Under the pieces are notes generated by a model. That model worked only from the letters and a program-made list of their open reading frames with translations. It was not told the origin of the DNA and did no database searches. Position numbers and translations under genes: made by a program. From the NCBI RefSeq assembly GCF_029946515.1, contig NZ_JARZHH010000005.1, positions 186,001-250,000 on the forward strand: a DNA stretch of 64,000 nt, written 5' to 3'. The DNA comes from Polyangium sp. 6x1. Its GTDB lineage: Bacteria; Myxococcota_A; Polyangia; Polyangiales; Polyangiaceae. The first letter of the stretch is position 1; the number at the start of each line of letters is the position of its first letter. Positions 1-8,934 of this stretch are shown here, piece after piece.

Positions 1-378
1 GAGGCCGAGGTCATGGACGCCATGGGAAACCCCGTCACGCTCCCCGCCAAGCGACTCCGACAAACCTGGGAAAACCTCTCTGTGTACGTCACCGCCGCCG
101 CGCCGGGCACGCAGGTGGTCGGCTCGATGAAGTACGAGGACCTCATGGAGGGCTGCTCGGCGACGTACACGTTCGTCGCGCTCTTCCCGGCGGTCCATTG
201 CGCGAAAGCGGACGCCGACGGCAAACCCACGAACGAGCCGGACGACGCGCTGTGCGATCCGAATGGAAATGCCGCCGAGGGCCGCACGCCCTCCGGGATC
301 AACCCTGATTACCGCGTGAAATGTGATCCCACGCTGCTCTATTGCGTGCTCGACGAGACGCCGCGCGCCGCGCCCTGA
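1..378 (+). CDS. C-terminal part of an unrecognised protein (5' end outside window)
   Basis: The reading frame is open from base 1 and stops with TGA at 376-378, so the true start lies upstream. The visible 125 residues contain spaced cysteines (HCAK, ALCDPN, KCDP, LLYC) and no recognisable domain. The Cys spacing and lack of membrane segments would fit an extracytoplasmic protein, but the signal peptide would be outside the window. It ends three bases before the end of the convergent channel gene. I do not recognise the family. Confidence 0.6.
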   Translation, partial: EAEVMDAMGNPVTLPAKRLRQTWENLSVYVTAAAPGTQVVGSMKYEDLMEGCSATYTFVALFPAVHCAKADADGKPTNEPDDALCDPNGNAAEGRTPSGINPDYRVKCDPTLLYCVLDETPRAAP

Positions 379-381
379 TCC

Positions 382-3075
382 TCAGGCGCCCGCGTCGAGC
401 CCGAACGGCCCGACCTTCCGCGGCGCGGGCGAACGCTCCCGCGCCGCCCGCGCTTCCGGCTCTTCGAGATCGCGGCTCTCGGCGAGCGCGTAGATCGCCA
501 CGATCTCCGCCATGTCGAACACCCGATCCTGCGGCGGATTGAGCAGCACCTCCAGCCGCTCCCGCGCGCGCTCGTCCGTGACCCGCCGCTCGATCGCGAT
601 CGGAATCACCTGCCGCGACGCGAGCGCCTCGCGCAGCTCGTCGAACCGCATCACGCCCTTCTGCTCCGCCGCGCGCGGGCCTGGCTCGAGCCGCACGATC
701 TCTTGCCCGTACTCGCCGAGGATCTCGTCGTAGAGCGCGGTCACGCCCGGCACGAACGCGCTGTGCACCATGAAGTAGTTCTTGATCCGGTCGGTGCTCA
801 CGAGCGAGAGCCGCAGCCGATCGGCCGACGCGAACCCGCATTTCTTCGCGTCCACGAGCCTCCGCGCGTGCTCGCCCTTTTGCACCGAGGCGAACTCCGC
901 GAGCACGTGCAGCCGCTCGCCCCGCGCGAGCTCACCGCGCTCGAGCGCCCCCACGAACCGCAAGAGCCGCATCGTCGTGCGCGCGTCCCGATCCACCGCG
1001 TCGGGCTCGCTCAGGAAGATCACCGCGCCGACGGGCCCGCCCTTCCGCGCGCACTCCACCGCGAACGACGCGAGATCGTGCCCGCGTTGCGTGTACACCG
1101 TCACCCGCCCGCCGTGCTCCAGCGGCATCGTCACGCCCTCGCGCCCCGGCGGCGGCACGTCCCGCTCGATGCCGATGCCGAGCGACGCGAGACGCGCCGC
1201 GAGTGGCATCCGCTCGTCGCCGCGCTCGCCGAGCACGAGCGTCGCGTCCACGCCGGGCATGAACCGCGCGAGCTCTTGCACCATCGCCGGCAGCGCCGGG
1301 CTGTACCCCACGACGAGCACGCGCGAGAGCAGCCCCCGCGCCATGTGCGCGTCCTCCGCCCACGCGCAGACCTCGGGCCGCGGCGGCGTCGCCGGACGAT
1401 CCGCCCGCGTGATCCCGCGCCCCATCACGAGCTCCCGCCCGTACTTGCGCAGCGGCGCGTACGTCGCCGTGACCCCGATGATCCCGCGCAAGAGCTTCGT
1501 CGGGATCTTCCCCGCGCGCGCCCCGAGCTTCCACGCGCCCGAGCCCTCCTCCGGATCGCGCAGCGGATTCAGCCATTGCTCCAGGTCCGCCACGGGCACG
1601 AGCCCCCGCGTCCGCTGCGGCGTCGTCTCCCCCAGGAACACCCCCGTGAGCAGCACACCGCGCTCCTCGTACGCCGCCCGCGCGAGCCGTTCGAACGAGA
1701 CAAACCCGTCTTCGCCGCCGAGCGCCTCGATCGCCTCCGCCTCGCCGGGCTCGACGAACATGTGCGTGTAGAACTCGGACCCGTCGGCCGTCATGAGGTC
1801 CGTGTACAGCGCCTCGACCCCCGGCGTGACCAGGTGCTGACACAGAAAAAGCCCTAGAAATCGCGGCATGTCGAGCGGGAACGTATGAGGTCCACCGATC
1901 GCCATCACGAGCGCGCGGTTCTCGCTCTCCACCACCTCCACGAAGACCTGCGCGTCGTGGTTCTGCGCGCGGAACGACGCGAGCGTCATCGTCGTCACCG
2001 CGTCCGCGTCAGGCCCCGCGTCCGCGCGCGACAGCAGGATCGCGCGCTTCGCCGTCGCCGCCGACACCCGCCCGAGCGCGTCCGGATCCCAGCCGTCGCC
2101 CTCGCGGTACATCACCCACCGCATCATCGGCTCGTAGAGATACCCGGGCGGATCCTCCGTCGTCCCGAGCAGCGCCATCCGCGGCAGGGCGTGCCTGCGT
2201 GGCATCGCCCCGCGCCCGAGCAGCCATTGCAGGATCTCCGCCGGCCGGAAGAAGCTCCGGAGGATCCGGTTCCGCTCGTAGAGCCGCGCGAACTCTCGCA
2301 CGAGCATCTCCGCGTCGTGCACCGGCCCGATCACGAGCGAGTGCTCGTCGTAGTCGACCGTGCGCCGCCGCTCGGCCCGCACCACCTGATCGACGATGTT
2401 CGAGCCGATGCCGATGATGAACGACACCACGAACACGCCCACGATCGTGAGCCCGAGCGAGAGCACCGCGATCGGCGCGGGCACCTTGATCGTCCCGACC
2501 AGGTTGTCCGCGCTCTCGAGCTGCCGGAACGCCCACCACACCCGATCGATGAAATCGGCGTCGGCTGCGAGCCCGCTGCCCGTGTAATCGTAGCGGATCG
2601 CCAGGTGATCCAGCACCACGGCCGCGCCGAACGCGAGCGACCAGACCGCCACCGTCACGAGCCCGAACTGCTGGAGCTGCTCGCGCCGCGTCACGATCGA
2701 GTACACGTCGGCCGCGAGCTCGCGCGCGAAGCGGAGCAAGAGCAAGAGCCGCGCGAGCCGGAGCGAGAGCAGCGGCGCCACGTACATGGGATCGCCGATC
2801 TGCTCGAACGGCAAGAAGCTCAGGAGCGCGAGCAGATCGACGACCAGGAAAAACCATTCGAAGCGCCGGATCTCCTCGCGGGGCCTGCGCAGCGCGATCC
2901 AGCGCAGGGCGAGCTCGATCGTGAAGACCGCGAGGAAGACGGGCCGGAGCGCGTTCTCCAGCCGGGGCAGGGGCAGGAGCGAGACGAGGATGCAGATCGC
3001 AAGCGCGATCTTGACCGGACGTTTGTCGAGCAGCGCGGCGACGCGGCGGGGGAGGCTCGGTGCCCGAGGGGCCAT
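382..3075 (-). CDS. CASTOR/POLLUX-like six-TM ion channel with cytoplasmic RCK-like domains
   Basis: 897 aa from ATG at 3075; the frame stays open a further 158 codons upstream but that part is low-complexity Arg-rich and non-native. Residues about 20-230 form a six-helix channel core: S1 near 21-38, S2 42-62, S3 74-90, S4-like Arg-containing helix 103-120, S5 136-157, pore loop about 177-195, S6 200-230. Two nucleotide-binding-like folds follow, beginning near SLVIGP and VLVVGYSP. This order (channel plus two RCK-like domains) matches the CASTOR/POLLUX cation channels. The pore loop carries ESADNLVG rather than the potassium filter TVGYG, so ion selectivity cannot be assumed. Probably an inner-membrane channel gated by a cytosolic ligand; that role is inferred. 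Confidence 0.75.
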   Translation of the reverse strand: MAPRAPSLPRRVAALLDKRPVKIALAICILVSLLPLPRLENALRPVFLAVFTIELALRWIALRRPREEIRRFEWFFLVVDLLALLSFLPFEQIGDPMYVAPLLSLRLARLLLLLRFARELAADVYSIVTRREQLQQFGLVTVAVWSLAFGAAVVLDHLAIRYDYTGSGLAADADFIDRVWWAFRQLESADNLVGTIKVPAPIAVLSLGLTIVGVFVVSFIIGIGSNIVDQVVRAERRRTVDYDEHSLVIGPVHDAEMLVREFARLYERNRILRSFFRPAEILQWLLGRGAMPRRHALPRMALLGTTEDPPGYLYEPMMRWVMYREGDGWDPDALGRVSAATAKRAILLSRADAGPDADAVTTMTLASFRAQNHDAQVFVEVVESENRALVMAIGGPHTFPLDMPRFLGLFLCQHLVTPGVEALYTDLMTADGSEFYTHMFVEPGEAEAIEALGGEDGFVSFERLARAAYEERGVLLTGVFLGETTPQRTRGLVPVADLEQWLNPLRDPEEGSGAWKLGARAGKIPTKLLRGIIGVTATYAPLRKYGRELVMGRGITRADRPATPPRPEVCAWAEDAHMARGLLSRVLVVGYSPALPAMVQELARFMPGVDATLVLGERGDERMPLAARLASLGIGIERDVPPPGREGVTMPLEHGGRVTVYTQRGHDLASFAVECARKGGPVGAVIFLSEPDAVDRDARTTMRLLRFVGALERGELARGERLHVLAEFASVQKGEHARRLVDAKKCGFASADRLRLSLVSTDRIKNYFMVHSAFVPGVTALYDEILGEYGQEIVRLEPGPRAAEQKGVMRFDELREALASRQVIPIAIERRVTDERARERLEVLLNPPQDRVFDMAEIVAIYALAESRDLEEPEARAARERSPAPRKVGPFGLDAGA

Positions 3076-3133
3076 CGCGCCGCAGCATAGACCCCCGGAC
3101 GGCCGCGTTTCCAGCGGCCTCCGCGCGCCTCCG

Positions 3134-3979
3134 TCAGGACGAGAGGAGCGCTTCGCTCGTCGCTTCGAGCTTCTCGCCCGTCGCCTCCACGACTTCGAGC
3201 GCCCGCACGTCCTCGCTCGCCTCCGCCGCGTGCGCCGTGTCCGCGAGCAGGTACGCGCGCCGGAGCGCCGCCACGTGCGCGCCGATCCGTTGATCCACGC
3301 GCCGCGCCACCGCCGCGGGCGCGTCCGCGAGCGCGCCCTTTCCTCCGGCGCGTGCTCGTTCGAGCCGCGCGCGCGCCTCGCCGAGCCGCACGAGCGCTTT
3401 CCAGCTCGCGCGCACCTCGCGCGCCGCCGCCGCATCGAGCAGCCGTTCGTCCACGTGCCTCCGCAGCGCCGCGCCTTCCCGCAAGGCCGCGCCCGCTTCC
3501 TCGCCACAATCCTCTGCGAGCCCATCGAGCGCGTACGCCACGGGATCATCCGCCTCCACGAAGAGCGGCAGCGCCGCGAGCACGGCCGCGACCAGCGACG
3601 CGACCACGCGGATCGCCGGCGACCCGCTCCCGTACGCCGACGTGATCGTCCCCGCGAGCGCGCCCGCCACGAGCGCGCCGCCCACGTGCGCGAGCCGCGC
3701 CGTCCCGGCCTTCACCCGCGTCGTCCGCTCCGCGTACGCGAGCGCCACGAGCGCTGCGCCTGCCGCGGCCGGCGACGTATTTCCCACGAGCGCCGCCGAC
3801 AGCGCGCCGAGCGCCCCGCCTGCCGCGGCGAGGCCGTCGAGCGTCGCGCTCGCGGCGAGCGAGAGCAGCACGCCGAGCGCGAGCAGCGCGATCGATCCCG
3901 TCACGAGCCCGAGCCGGCCCGCGAAGGGCCACAAACCGAACGCCGCCGCGGCGGCCACGAGGAGGGCGAGCTTGCGCAT
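3134..3979 (-). CDS. Hypothetical membrane protein
   Basis: 281 aa from ATG at 3979, chosen because AAGGA precedes it at good spacing; an in-frame ATG at 3997 is also possible. The N-terminal 180 residues are Ala/Leu/Gly-rich with about five or six likely membrane segments (start RKLALLVAAAAAFGLW, then GSIALLALGVLLSLA). The C-terminal 100 residues are hydrophilic, Arg/Ala/Glu-rich and probably helical in the cytoplasm. No enzymatic motif is visible. It lies between the channel gene and the VWA gene on the same strand and may be co-transcribed with the VWA gene 30 bp upstream of it. Confidence 0.6.
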   Translation of the reverse strand: MRKLALLVAAAAAFGLWPFAGRLGLVTGSIALLALGVLLSLAASATLDGLAAAGGALGALSAALVGNTSPAAAGAALVALAYAERTTRVKAGTARLAHVGGALVAGALAGTITSAYGSGSPAIRVVASLVAAVLAALPLFVEADDPVAYALDGLAEDCGEEAGAALREGAALRRHVDERLLDAAAAREVRASWKALVRLGEARARLERARAGGKGALADAPAAVARRVDQRIGAHVAALRRAYLLADTAHAAEASEDVRALEVVEATGEKLEATSEALLSS

Positions 3980-4009
3980 GATTCCTTGCATCTCCAACGG
4001 GTTTGTCGT

Positions 4010-5443
4010 TCAGTACGCCGCCGCGCGGCCGAGGTTCGAGAACTCCTTGTCGGCCATGCTCCGCGCCGCCGCCTTTGCGCCCGCGCTCTTCGGCGGCGCC
4101 GCGTGGATCTCCTTCTTCGCCCGCTCGTAGGCGTCCACCTGCGCCTGGATCGCCGTCGCGGCCGGCGCCGGCGCCGCCTCCGCCGCGGCCTTGAGCGCGC
4201 CGATGTTCTCGTCGACGATCCGCTGCGCCGCCTGCATGTCGCCCTGCTCCAGCGCCGCGGCCGCTTCGAGCTGCCGGCTCGACGCGAGCGCGCTCGTCGC
4301 CTCCGCGAACGCTGCCCGATCCACGCTGCGCTCCGCCTCCCGCGCGTCCGCCGTCCCTTGCAGATCGAGCGGCGACAGCGCCACGCGCGTCCGCTCGCCG
4401 CCCACGAGCGACCAGCCCACCTCGCCGCCGATCGCGAGTTTTTCCCCGGCCTCCGCGTTCGCCGCGAGCTCCACGACCACGCGCCGCTCGTCGCCCGCGA
4501 AGAGCGATCCGATCCGCAACGTCACCTCGCGCCCATCTGCTTCCGTCCGCGCCTCGGCCCCGATCGCCCGGACGAACCGCACGCCCTCGGGCAACACGAG
4601 CCGCGCCTCTGCCGCCTCGATCGTCGTCGCGGCCGTCTCCTCGAGCTCGCGGCGCAGGAACGTCCGGAGCGCCGCCCCATCCTTCACGAACGCGAAGTTG
4701 CCGCGCCCCGCCTCCGCGACCCCGCCCATGTACCCCGGATCGAAATCGAGCCCGATCCCGAGCGACGACACCGTCACCCGATCTTCCGTCGCGTCCCGCG
4801 CGATCCGCTCCGCCTCGATGCGCCCGCCGTCGAGCCCGTCGCTCACGAGCACCACCCGCTTCACGCGCCCCGGCGACGCATCCGCGAGCGACCCCATCCC
4901 TCGCGACAGCGCGGGCGGGATGTTCGTCCCACCGCTGGCCGATAGCTCCTGCACCATCCCGAGGAGCCGCTCCCGCACGTCCCCCACGCGGGCGATCGGC
5001 AGCAGTACCTCGCTGTCCGAGGCGTACCGCACGAGCGTGATCTGATCGTCGTCGCGCAGCTCGCGGACGAGCTCCGCCACCGCGTCCTTCGCCTGCTTCA
5101 TCTTGCTCTCGGTCATCATCGAGCCCGACGTGTCGAGCACGATCGAAAGCGCGAGCGGCGCCCGCTCCCGCGCGTCCGACCGATCTGCCCCGATGCGCAA
5201 GACGGCCGAGATCCGCGCCTCGCTCCCGCCGAACACGCGCGACTGCGTCAGCGTGATCGACCCGCGCGCCCCGCGCCCCGAGAACGTCGCGCCCGCGCCG
5301 CCTTCCATCGGGCTCGCGAACGCCATGTTTGTCCGCGCGCCGAGCGGCGCCCTGTGCAGGATGAGCCCCCCTGCGCAGAGAGCGAGCAGGCTCGCCGCGA
5401 GCGCGCGGCGCGTACGAGGGACACGGAGCCACCGGTTCGTCAT
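4010..5443 (-). CDS. Secreted or membrane-anchored VWA-domain protein
   Basis: 477 aa from ATG at 5443, preceded on its strand by GGGAGGAG at ideal spacing. An N-terminal hydrophobic segment (ALAASLLALCAGGLILH) acts as signal or anchor. A von Willebrand factor A domain follows, with a MIDAS motif DTSGSM (metal binding), then a beta-rich region and an Ala/Glu-rich helical C-terminus. VWA proteins of this type bind proteins or metals in the envelope; the partner is unknown. It resembles the exported VWA proteins (YfbK-like) common in delta-proteobacteria. It diverges from the glutaredoxin fusion gene across 190 bp. Confidence 0.8.
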   Translation of the reverse strand: MTNRWLRVPRTRRALAASLLALCAGGLILHRAPLGARTNMAFASPMEGGAGATFSGRGARGSITLTQSRVFGGSEARISAVLRIGADRSDARERAPLALSIVLDTSGSMMTESKMKQAKDAVAELVRELRDDDQITLVRYASDSEVLLPIARVGDVRERLLGMVQELSASGGTNIPPALSRGMGSLADASPGRVKRVVLVSDGLDGGRIEAERIARDATEDRVTVSSLGIGLDFDPGYMGGVAEAGRGNFAFVKDGAALRTFLRRELEETAATTIEAAEARLVLPEGVRFVRAIGAEARTEADGREVTLRIGSLFAGDERRVVVELAANAEAGEKLAIGGEVGWSLVGGERTRVALSPLDLQGTADAREAERSVDRAAFAEATSALASSRQLEAAAALEQGDMQAAQRIVDENIGALKAAAEAAPAPAATAIQAQVDAYERAKKEIHAAPPKSAGAKAAARSMADKEFSNLGRAAAY

Positions 5444-5577
5444 GACACACTCCTCCCGGCACACGCCGGACGCCCGGCGCGTGGAAACACCGCCCTCGGG
5501 CGCTCGCGAAGGGGAGCGCGTGGGGCGACGAACGTCAGCGGCGCACGACTACGGACGAGCGGGCCGTTCGGTCTAAA

Positions 5578-5604
5578 TGACGTAGCGTCACGTTTCGAGA
5601 CGTG
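5578..5604. promoter_or_regulatory. Two adjoining inverted repeats upstream of the glutaredoxin-fusion gene
   Basis: TGACG-tag-CGTCA (5578-5590) adjoins CACGT-ttcgag-ACGTG (5589-5604), 30-56 bp before the ATG at 5634. Short dyads at this place could be an operator for the redox/Fe-S operon. This is only a pattern; no known regulator consensus is claimed. Confidence 0.3.
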
Positions 5605-5633
5605 CGAGAGTCCCGACCGATCGAGGGAAACAG

Positions 5634-6566
5634 ATGAATCTCAGTGAACCGCTCAAGCAGCGTATCGAGGCGCTCGTTCGGTCCGACCGCGTCGTGCTCT
5701 TCATGAAGGGCTCGCGTCGGTTTCCGCAATGTGGGTTCTCGAGCTCCGTCGTGCAGATCCTGAACGAGGTGCTCCCGAGCTACACGACGGTGAACGTCCT
5801 CGAGGATCCCGAGATTCGCGAGGGCATCAAGGCCTACGCGAGCTGGCCCACGATCCCGCAGCTTTACATCGACGGCGAGTTCGTCGGCGGGGCCGACATC
5901 GTCCGCGAGATGCGCGAGAGCGGCGAGCTCGCGCAGAAGCTCGGCGGGGCCGCGGGCGGGGGCGAGGTCAAGGCGCTGAAGATCACGATCAGCGAGACGG
6001 CCAAGCGCGCGTTCACCGAGGCCGCGGCCGACGCGCCGGGCGAGCTGCTCCGCTTCGAGGTGAGCCCGCGCTTCGAGTATGGCCTGTTCTTCGGGCCGCG
6101 CGCCGAGGGCGACATCGAGGTCGACGCGGGCGGCCTCACGGTCCTCGTCGACAAGGCGAGCGCGCGCCTGGCGGACGGCGTCTCCATCGATTTCGTGGAA
6201 GGCCCCGAGGGCGCCGGCTTCAAGATCGAGAACCCGAACGAGCCGCCGCGCGTCCGAAACCTCTCCGCGCGCAAGCTGAAGGAGATGCTCGACGCGGGCG
6301 AGCGCTTCGAGCTCGTCGACGTGCGCACCGACAAGGAGCGCGCGATTGCGCGGATCGAGCCGGCGAAGCTCCTCGATCAGGCCGAGCTCGCGCGGCTCGA
6401 AGGCTTGCCCAAGGACACGCCGATCGTCTTCCATTGCCACCACGGCGGTCGCAGCCGTTCGGCGGCCGAGGCGTTCGTGGGGCGAGGTTTTTCCAAGGTG
6501 TACAATCTCGAGGGTGGCATCGACGCCTGGTCGGTCGCGGTCGACCCCTCGGTTCCGCGGTATTGA
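5634..6566 (+). CDS. Monothiol glutaredoxin (Grx4 type) - A-type-like - rhodanese fusion
   Basis: 310 aa. Residues 1-105 are a CGFS monothiol glutaredoxin (PQCGFSS, Cys33; cis-Pro region WPTIPQLY), the family that carries [2Fe-2S] clusters with glutathione. Residues about 110-205 resemble an A-type (IscA/HesB) Fe-S carrier but contain no cysteine, so this module cannot ligate a cluster in the usual way. Residues about 212-310 are a rhodanese domain with active Cys268 in FHCHHGGRS. The ORF is followed 21 bp later by a BolA gene, the classic partner of CGFS glutaredoxins. A cytoplasmic role in Fe-S trafficking or sulfur transfer is likely; the fused rhodanese may supply persulfide sulfur (inference). 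Confidence 0.9.
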   Translation: MNLSEPLKQRIEALVRSDRVVLFMKGSRRFPQCGFSSSVVQILNEVLPSYTTVNVLEDPEIREGIKAYASWPTIPQLYIDGEFVGGADIVREMRESGELAQKLGGAAGGGEVKALKITISETAKRAFTEAAADAPGELLRFEVSPRFEYGLFFGPRAEGDIEVDAGGLTVLVDKASARLADGVSIDFVEGPEGAGFKIENPNEPPRVRNLSARKLKEMLDAGERFELVDVRTDKERAIARIEPAKLLDQAELARLEGLPKDTPIVFHCHHGGRSRSAAEAFVGRGFSKVYNLEGGIDAWSVAVDPSVPRY

Positions 6567-6587
6567 CGAATCTGGGAGGAAGCGCGC

Positions 6588-6848
6588 GTGTCGTACCACA
6601 TGACCACGTTTCAGGGCTCGATCCCCGCGGCGATCGAGCAGGCCATCAAGGAAAAGATCAGCGACGCCGTGGTGGAGGTGCAGGGCGGGGGAGGGCATTT
6701 CGAGATCTCCGTCACGAGCAAGGTCTTCGCCGGCAAGAACACGCTGGAGAAGCACCGCATCGTCCTCGGCGCGATCGCGCACCTCATGGCGGGGAACGAC
6801 GCCCCCGTGCACGCCGTCGACAAGCTGAATACCAAAGTCCCCGCGTGA
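6588..6848 (+). CDS. BolA family protein
   Basis: 86 aa from GTG at 6588, supported by GGAGGA seven bases upstream; an ATG at 6600 is in frame but less well placed. The sequence has the BolA fold signature, including FEISVTSKVFAGKNTLEKHR and a conserved C-terminal HAVDKLNTK. BolA proteins bind monothiol glutaredoxins through a bridging [2Fe-2S] cluster and act in iron regulation or cluster delivery. Direct downstream position after a CGFS glutaredoxin fusion strongly supports this pairing. Confidence 0.9.
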   Translation: MSYHMTTFQGSIPAAIEQAIKEKISDAVVEVQGGGGHFEISVTSKVFAGKNTLEKHRIVLGAIAHLMAGNDAPVHAVDKLNTKVPA

Positions 6849-6885
6849 CGAGCCCGGTCCCTCTCTGCTGCTAGAGTGGGCCCCA

Positions 6886-8586
6886 ATGCTCCGAAGCGCC
6901 CTCCTCGTGGCGACCCTCGCGCCCCTGGCCCTCGGCTGTGGGGCAGCTCCCGCGCCACCCACGCAATCGCAAAACCCCGCCGATTTCGTCCTCCTCGGCG
7001 GGGCTGTCCGCACCCTGGATCCGGCGCGCCCCGAGGCCAGCGCCGTCGCCGTGCGGGGCGATCGAATCGTCGCGGTCGGCACCGACGCGGACGTGCGCGC
7101 TTTCATCGGCCCGGAGACCCGCGTGGAGCGGCTCTCCGGCGGCGCGGTGATCCCCGGCCTCGTCGACGGACATTGCCATCTCCATGGCCTCGGCGCCGCG
7201 CTCGAGAGCCTCGACGTCCGCGGCAAGAAGAGCCCCGAGGACATCGCCCGCCTGGTGGCCGTCGAAGCAAAAGGCCGCGCGCCGGGCGAATGGATCACCG
7301 GCCGCGGCTGGGATCAAAACCTCTTCACCCCCGCCGCCTTTCCCACGCACGACCCGCTCGACGCGGCTTCGCCCGATCACCCCGTCGCCCTCGAGCGCAT
7401 CGACGGGCACGCGCTCTGGGCGAACGCCGCCGCCCTGCGCCTCGCCGGCATCGACGCGAAGACCGCCGATCCCCCGGGCGGCCGCATCCTGCGTGATTCC
7501 ATGGGCGCGCCGACGGGCGTCTTCATCGACAATGCCATGGACCTCGTCACGGCGAAGATGCCCGGCGAGCCGCCCGCGGTCATCGAGCGCCGCATCCTGC
7601 GCGCCGCGGAGCGCGCTCTCTCGCTCGGGCTCACGGGTGTGCACGAGATGGGCATCGGCGACGCGACCGTCGCGGTCTACCGCAAGCTCGCGGCCGAGGG
7701 CCGGCTCCCGATCCGCGTGTACGCCTATCTTGCCGGTGGACCGAGCCTCTCCACGTTGTCGCAACGAAAACCCGACGTCGACCCGCAAGGGACGGCCATG
7801 TTCGTCCTGCGCGGCGTAAAACTCTTCGCCGACGGCGCCCTCGGCTCCCGCGGCGCCGCATTGCTCGCGCCGTACGCCGACGAGCCGAAGAGCGTGGGAA
7901 TCTCGATTGCAGACCGAAAAACGCTCACCGACGCGGCGCGCATCGTCGCCGACGCGGGATTCCAGCTCGCGGTGCACGCCATCGGCGACCGCGCGAATCG
8001 CGACGTCCTCGACGCCTACGCCGCGCTCGGCGAGGGCCGGGCCCGCGCGCTGCGTTTTCGCGTCGAGCATGCGCAGGTCCTCGCGCCCGAGGACATCCCG
8101 CGCTTCGCCGCGCTCGGCGTCCTCGCCTCCATGCAGCCGACCCACGCGACGAGCGACATGCCGTGGGCGCCTGCGCGCCTCGGCCCCGACCGCCTGCGCG
8201 GCGCGTATGCGTGGCGCTCGCTCCAAAACGTCGGCGCGCGCCTCGTCTTCGGCTCGGATTTCCCCGTCGAAGAGACCTCGCCTCTCCTCGGCCTCTGGGC
8301 CGCCATCAGCCGAAAAGACCCCTCGGGCGCGCCGCCGGACGGCTTCATGCCCGAAGAGAGCCTCACCCTCGACGAAGCGCTCGCCGCCTTCACCGCGGGC
8401 CCGGCCTACGCCTCCTTCACCGAGGCGACGCACGGCCGGATCGCGCCGGGCTACGTCGCTGATCTGACCGTCTTTGCTGGCGCCCTTGCGGCGGATCGCT
8501 CGCTGCTCGACGCGAAGATCGACCGCGTGATCGTGGGCGGCAAGGTGGCGTTCGGCGCCGCGATCCCGAAACCGGAGGCCCCGTGA
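6886..8586 (+). CDS. Amidohydrolase family 3 (YtcJ-like) lipoprotein
   Basis: 566 aa. The N-terminus has a lipoprotein signal with lipobox ALGC near residue 18. The rest is a metal-dependent amidohydrolase: an N-terminal beta-sandwich strand pattern (VLLGGAVRTLDP), the metal-binding DGHCHLHG, later conserved HAIGDRA, and a C-terminal FGSDFPVEETSPL. Family members hydrolyse amides or cyclic imidates; the substrate is not predictable. Being lipidated, it should act in the periplasm or on the outer membrane. It is followed by a small membrane protein gene with a 4-bp GTGA overlap. Confidence 0.85.
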   Translation: MLRSALLVATLAPLALGCGAAPAPPTQSQNPADFVLLGGAVRTLDPARPEASAVAVRGDRIVAVGTDADVRAFIGPETRVERLSGGAVIPGLVDGHCHLHGLGAALESLDVRGKKSPEDIARLVAVEAKGRAPGEWITGRGWDQNLFTPAAFPTHDPLDAASPDHPVALERIDGHALWANAAALRLAGIDAKTADPPGGRILRDSMGAPTGVFIDNAMDLVTAKMPGEPPAVIERRILRAAERALSLGLTGVHEMGIGDATVAVYRKLAAEGRLPIRVYAYLAGGPSLSTLSQRKPDVDPQGTAMFVLRGVKLFADGALGSRGAALLAPYADEPKSVGISIADRKTLTDAARIVADAGFQLAVHAIGDRANRDVLDAYAALGEGRARALRFRVEHAQVLAPEDIPRFAALGVLASMQPTHATSDMPWAPARLGPDRLRGAYAWRSLQNVGARLVFGSDFPVEETSPLLGLWAAISRKDPSGAPPDGFMPEESLTLDEALAAFTAGPAYASFTEATHGRIAPGYVADLTVFAGALAADRSLLDAKIDRVIVGGKVAFGAAIPKPEAP

Positions 8587-8858
8587 CGAACCTCTTGCTT
8601 CGCGTCCTGCTCTTCCTCGCCCTTGGATTCGCGCTCGGCTGGGCGCACGCGAAGGCCGTGACCGAGGGCGAGCGGATCCACCGCGAGACGGGGGAGCGCG
8701 CGCGCCCCACGGTCATCTTCGTCCTCCGCCTCGTCCTTCTTTGCGTCGCGTTTGGCTTGATTGGCAAATCGGGCTCGATGCCGCTCCTCGCGTCCCTCTG
8801 CGGGTTCGTCGTGGCGCGATTGGTTCATCGTCGTACAAACGGTGCGCCGCCGAATTGA
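8583..8858 (+). CDS. Small three-TM membrane protein
   Basis: 91 aa from GTG at 8583, overlapping the preceding stop by 4 bp (GTGA), so probably translationally coupled. Three hydrophobic segments are visible: about 3-22, 45-63 and 67-84; the second contains an Arg. Size and layout recall AtpR subunits of N-type ATPases, but no ATPase genes are nearby, so I do not assign that name. Function unknown. Confidence 0.65.
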   Translation: MTNLLLRVLLFLALGFALGWAHAKAVTEGERIHRETGERARPTVIFVLRLVLLCVAFGLIGKSGSMPLLASLCGFVVARLVHRRTNGAPPN

Positions 8859-8934
8859 CGCTCTTTCTGCCATCCGGATCTCGGCACGGACACCGCGCAG
8901 CATCAGCGCCCTCGTGCAGGCCGCGCGCCAAACG

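Noticed and set aside
2786-4945. 719-codon open frame on the plus strand
   Set aside because: Antisense to the channel, membrane and VWA genes; Arg/His/Pro-rich translation with no domain. Typical shadow frame of GC-rich DNA.
8583-8858. AtpR subunit of N-type ATPase
   Set aside because: Similar size and three helices, but no ATPase genes nearby and no conserved signature that I can confirm.
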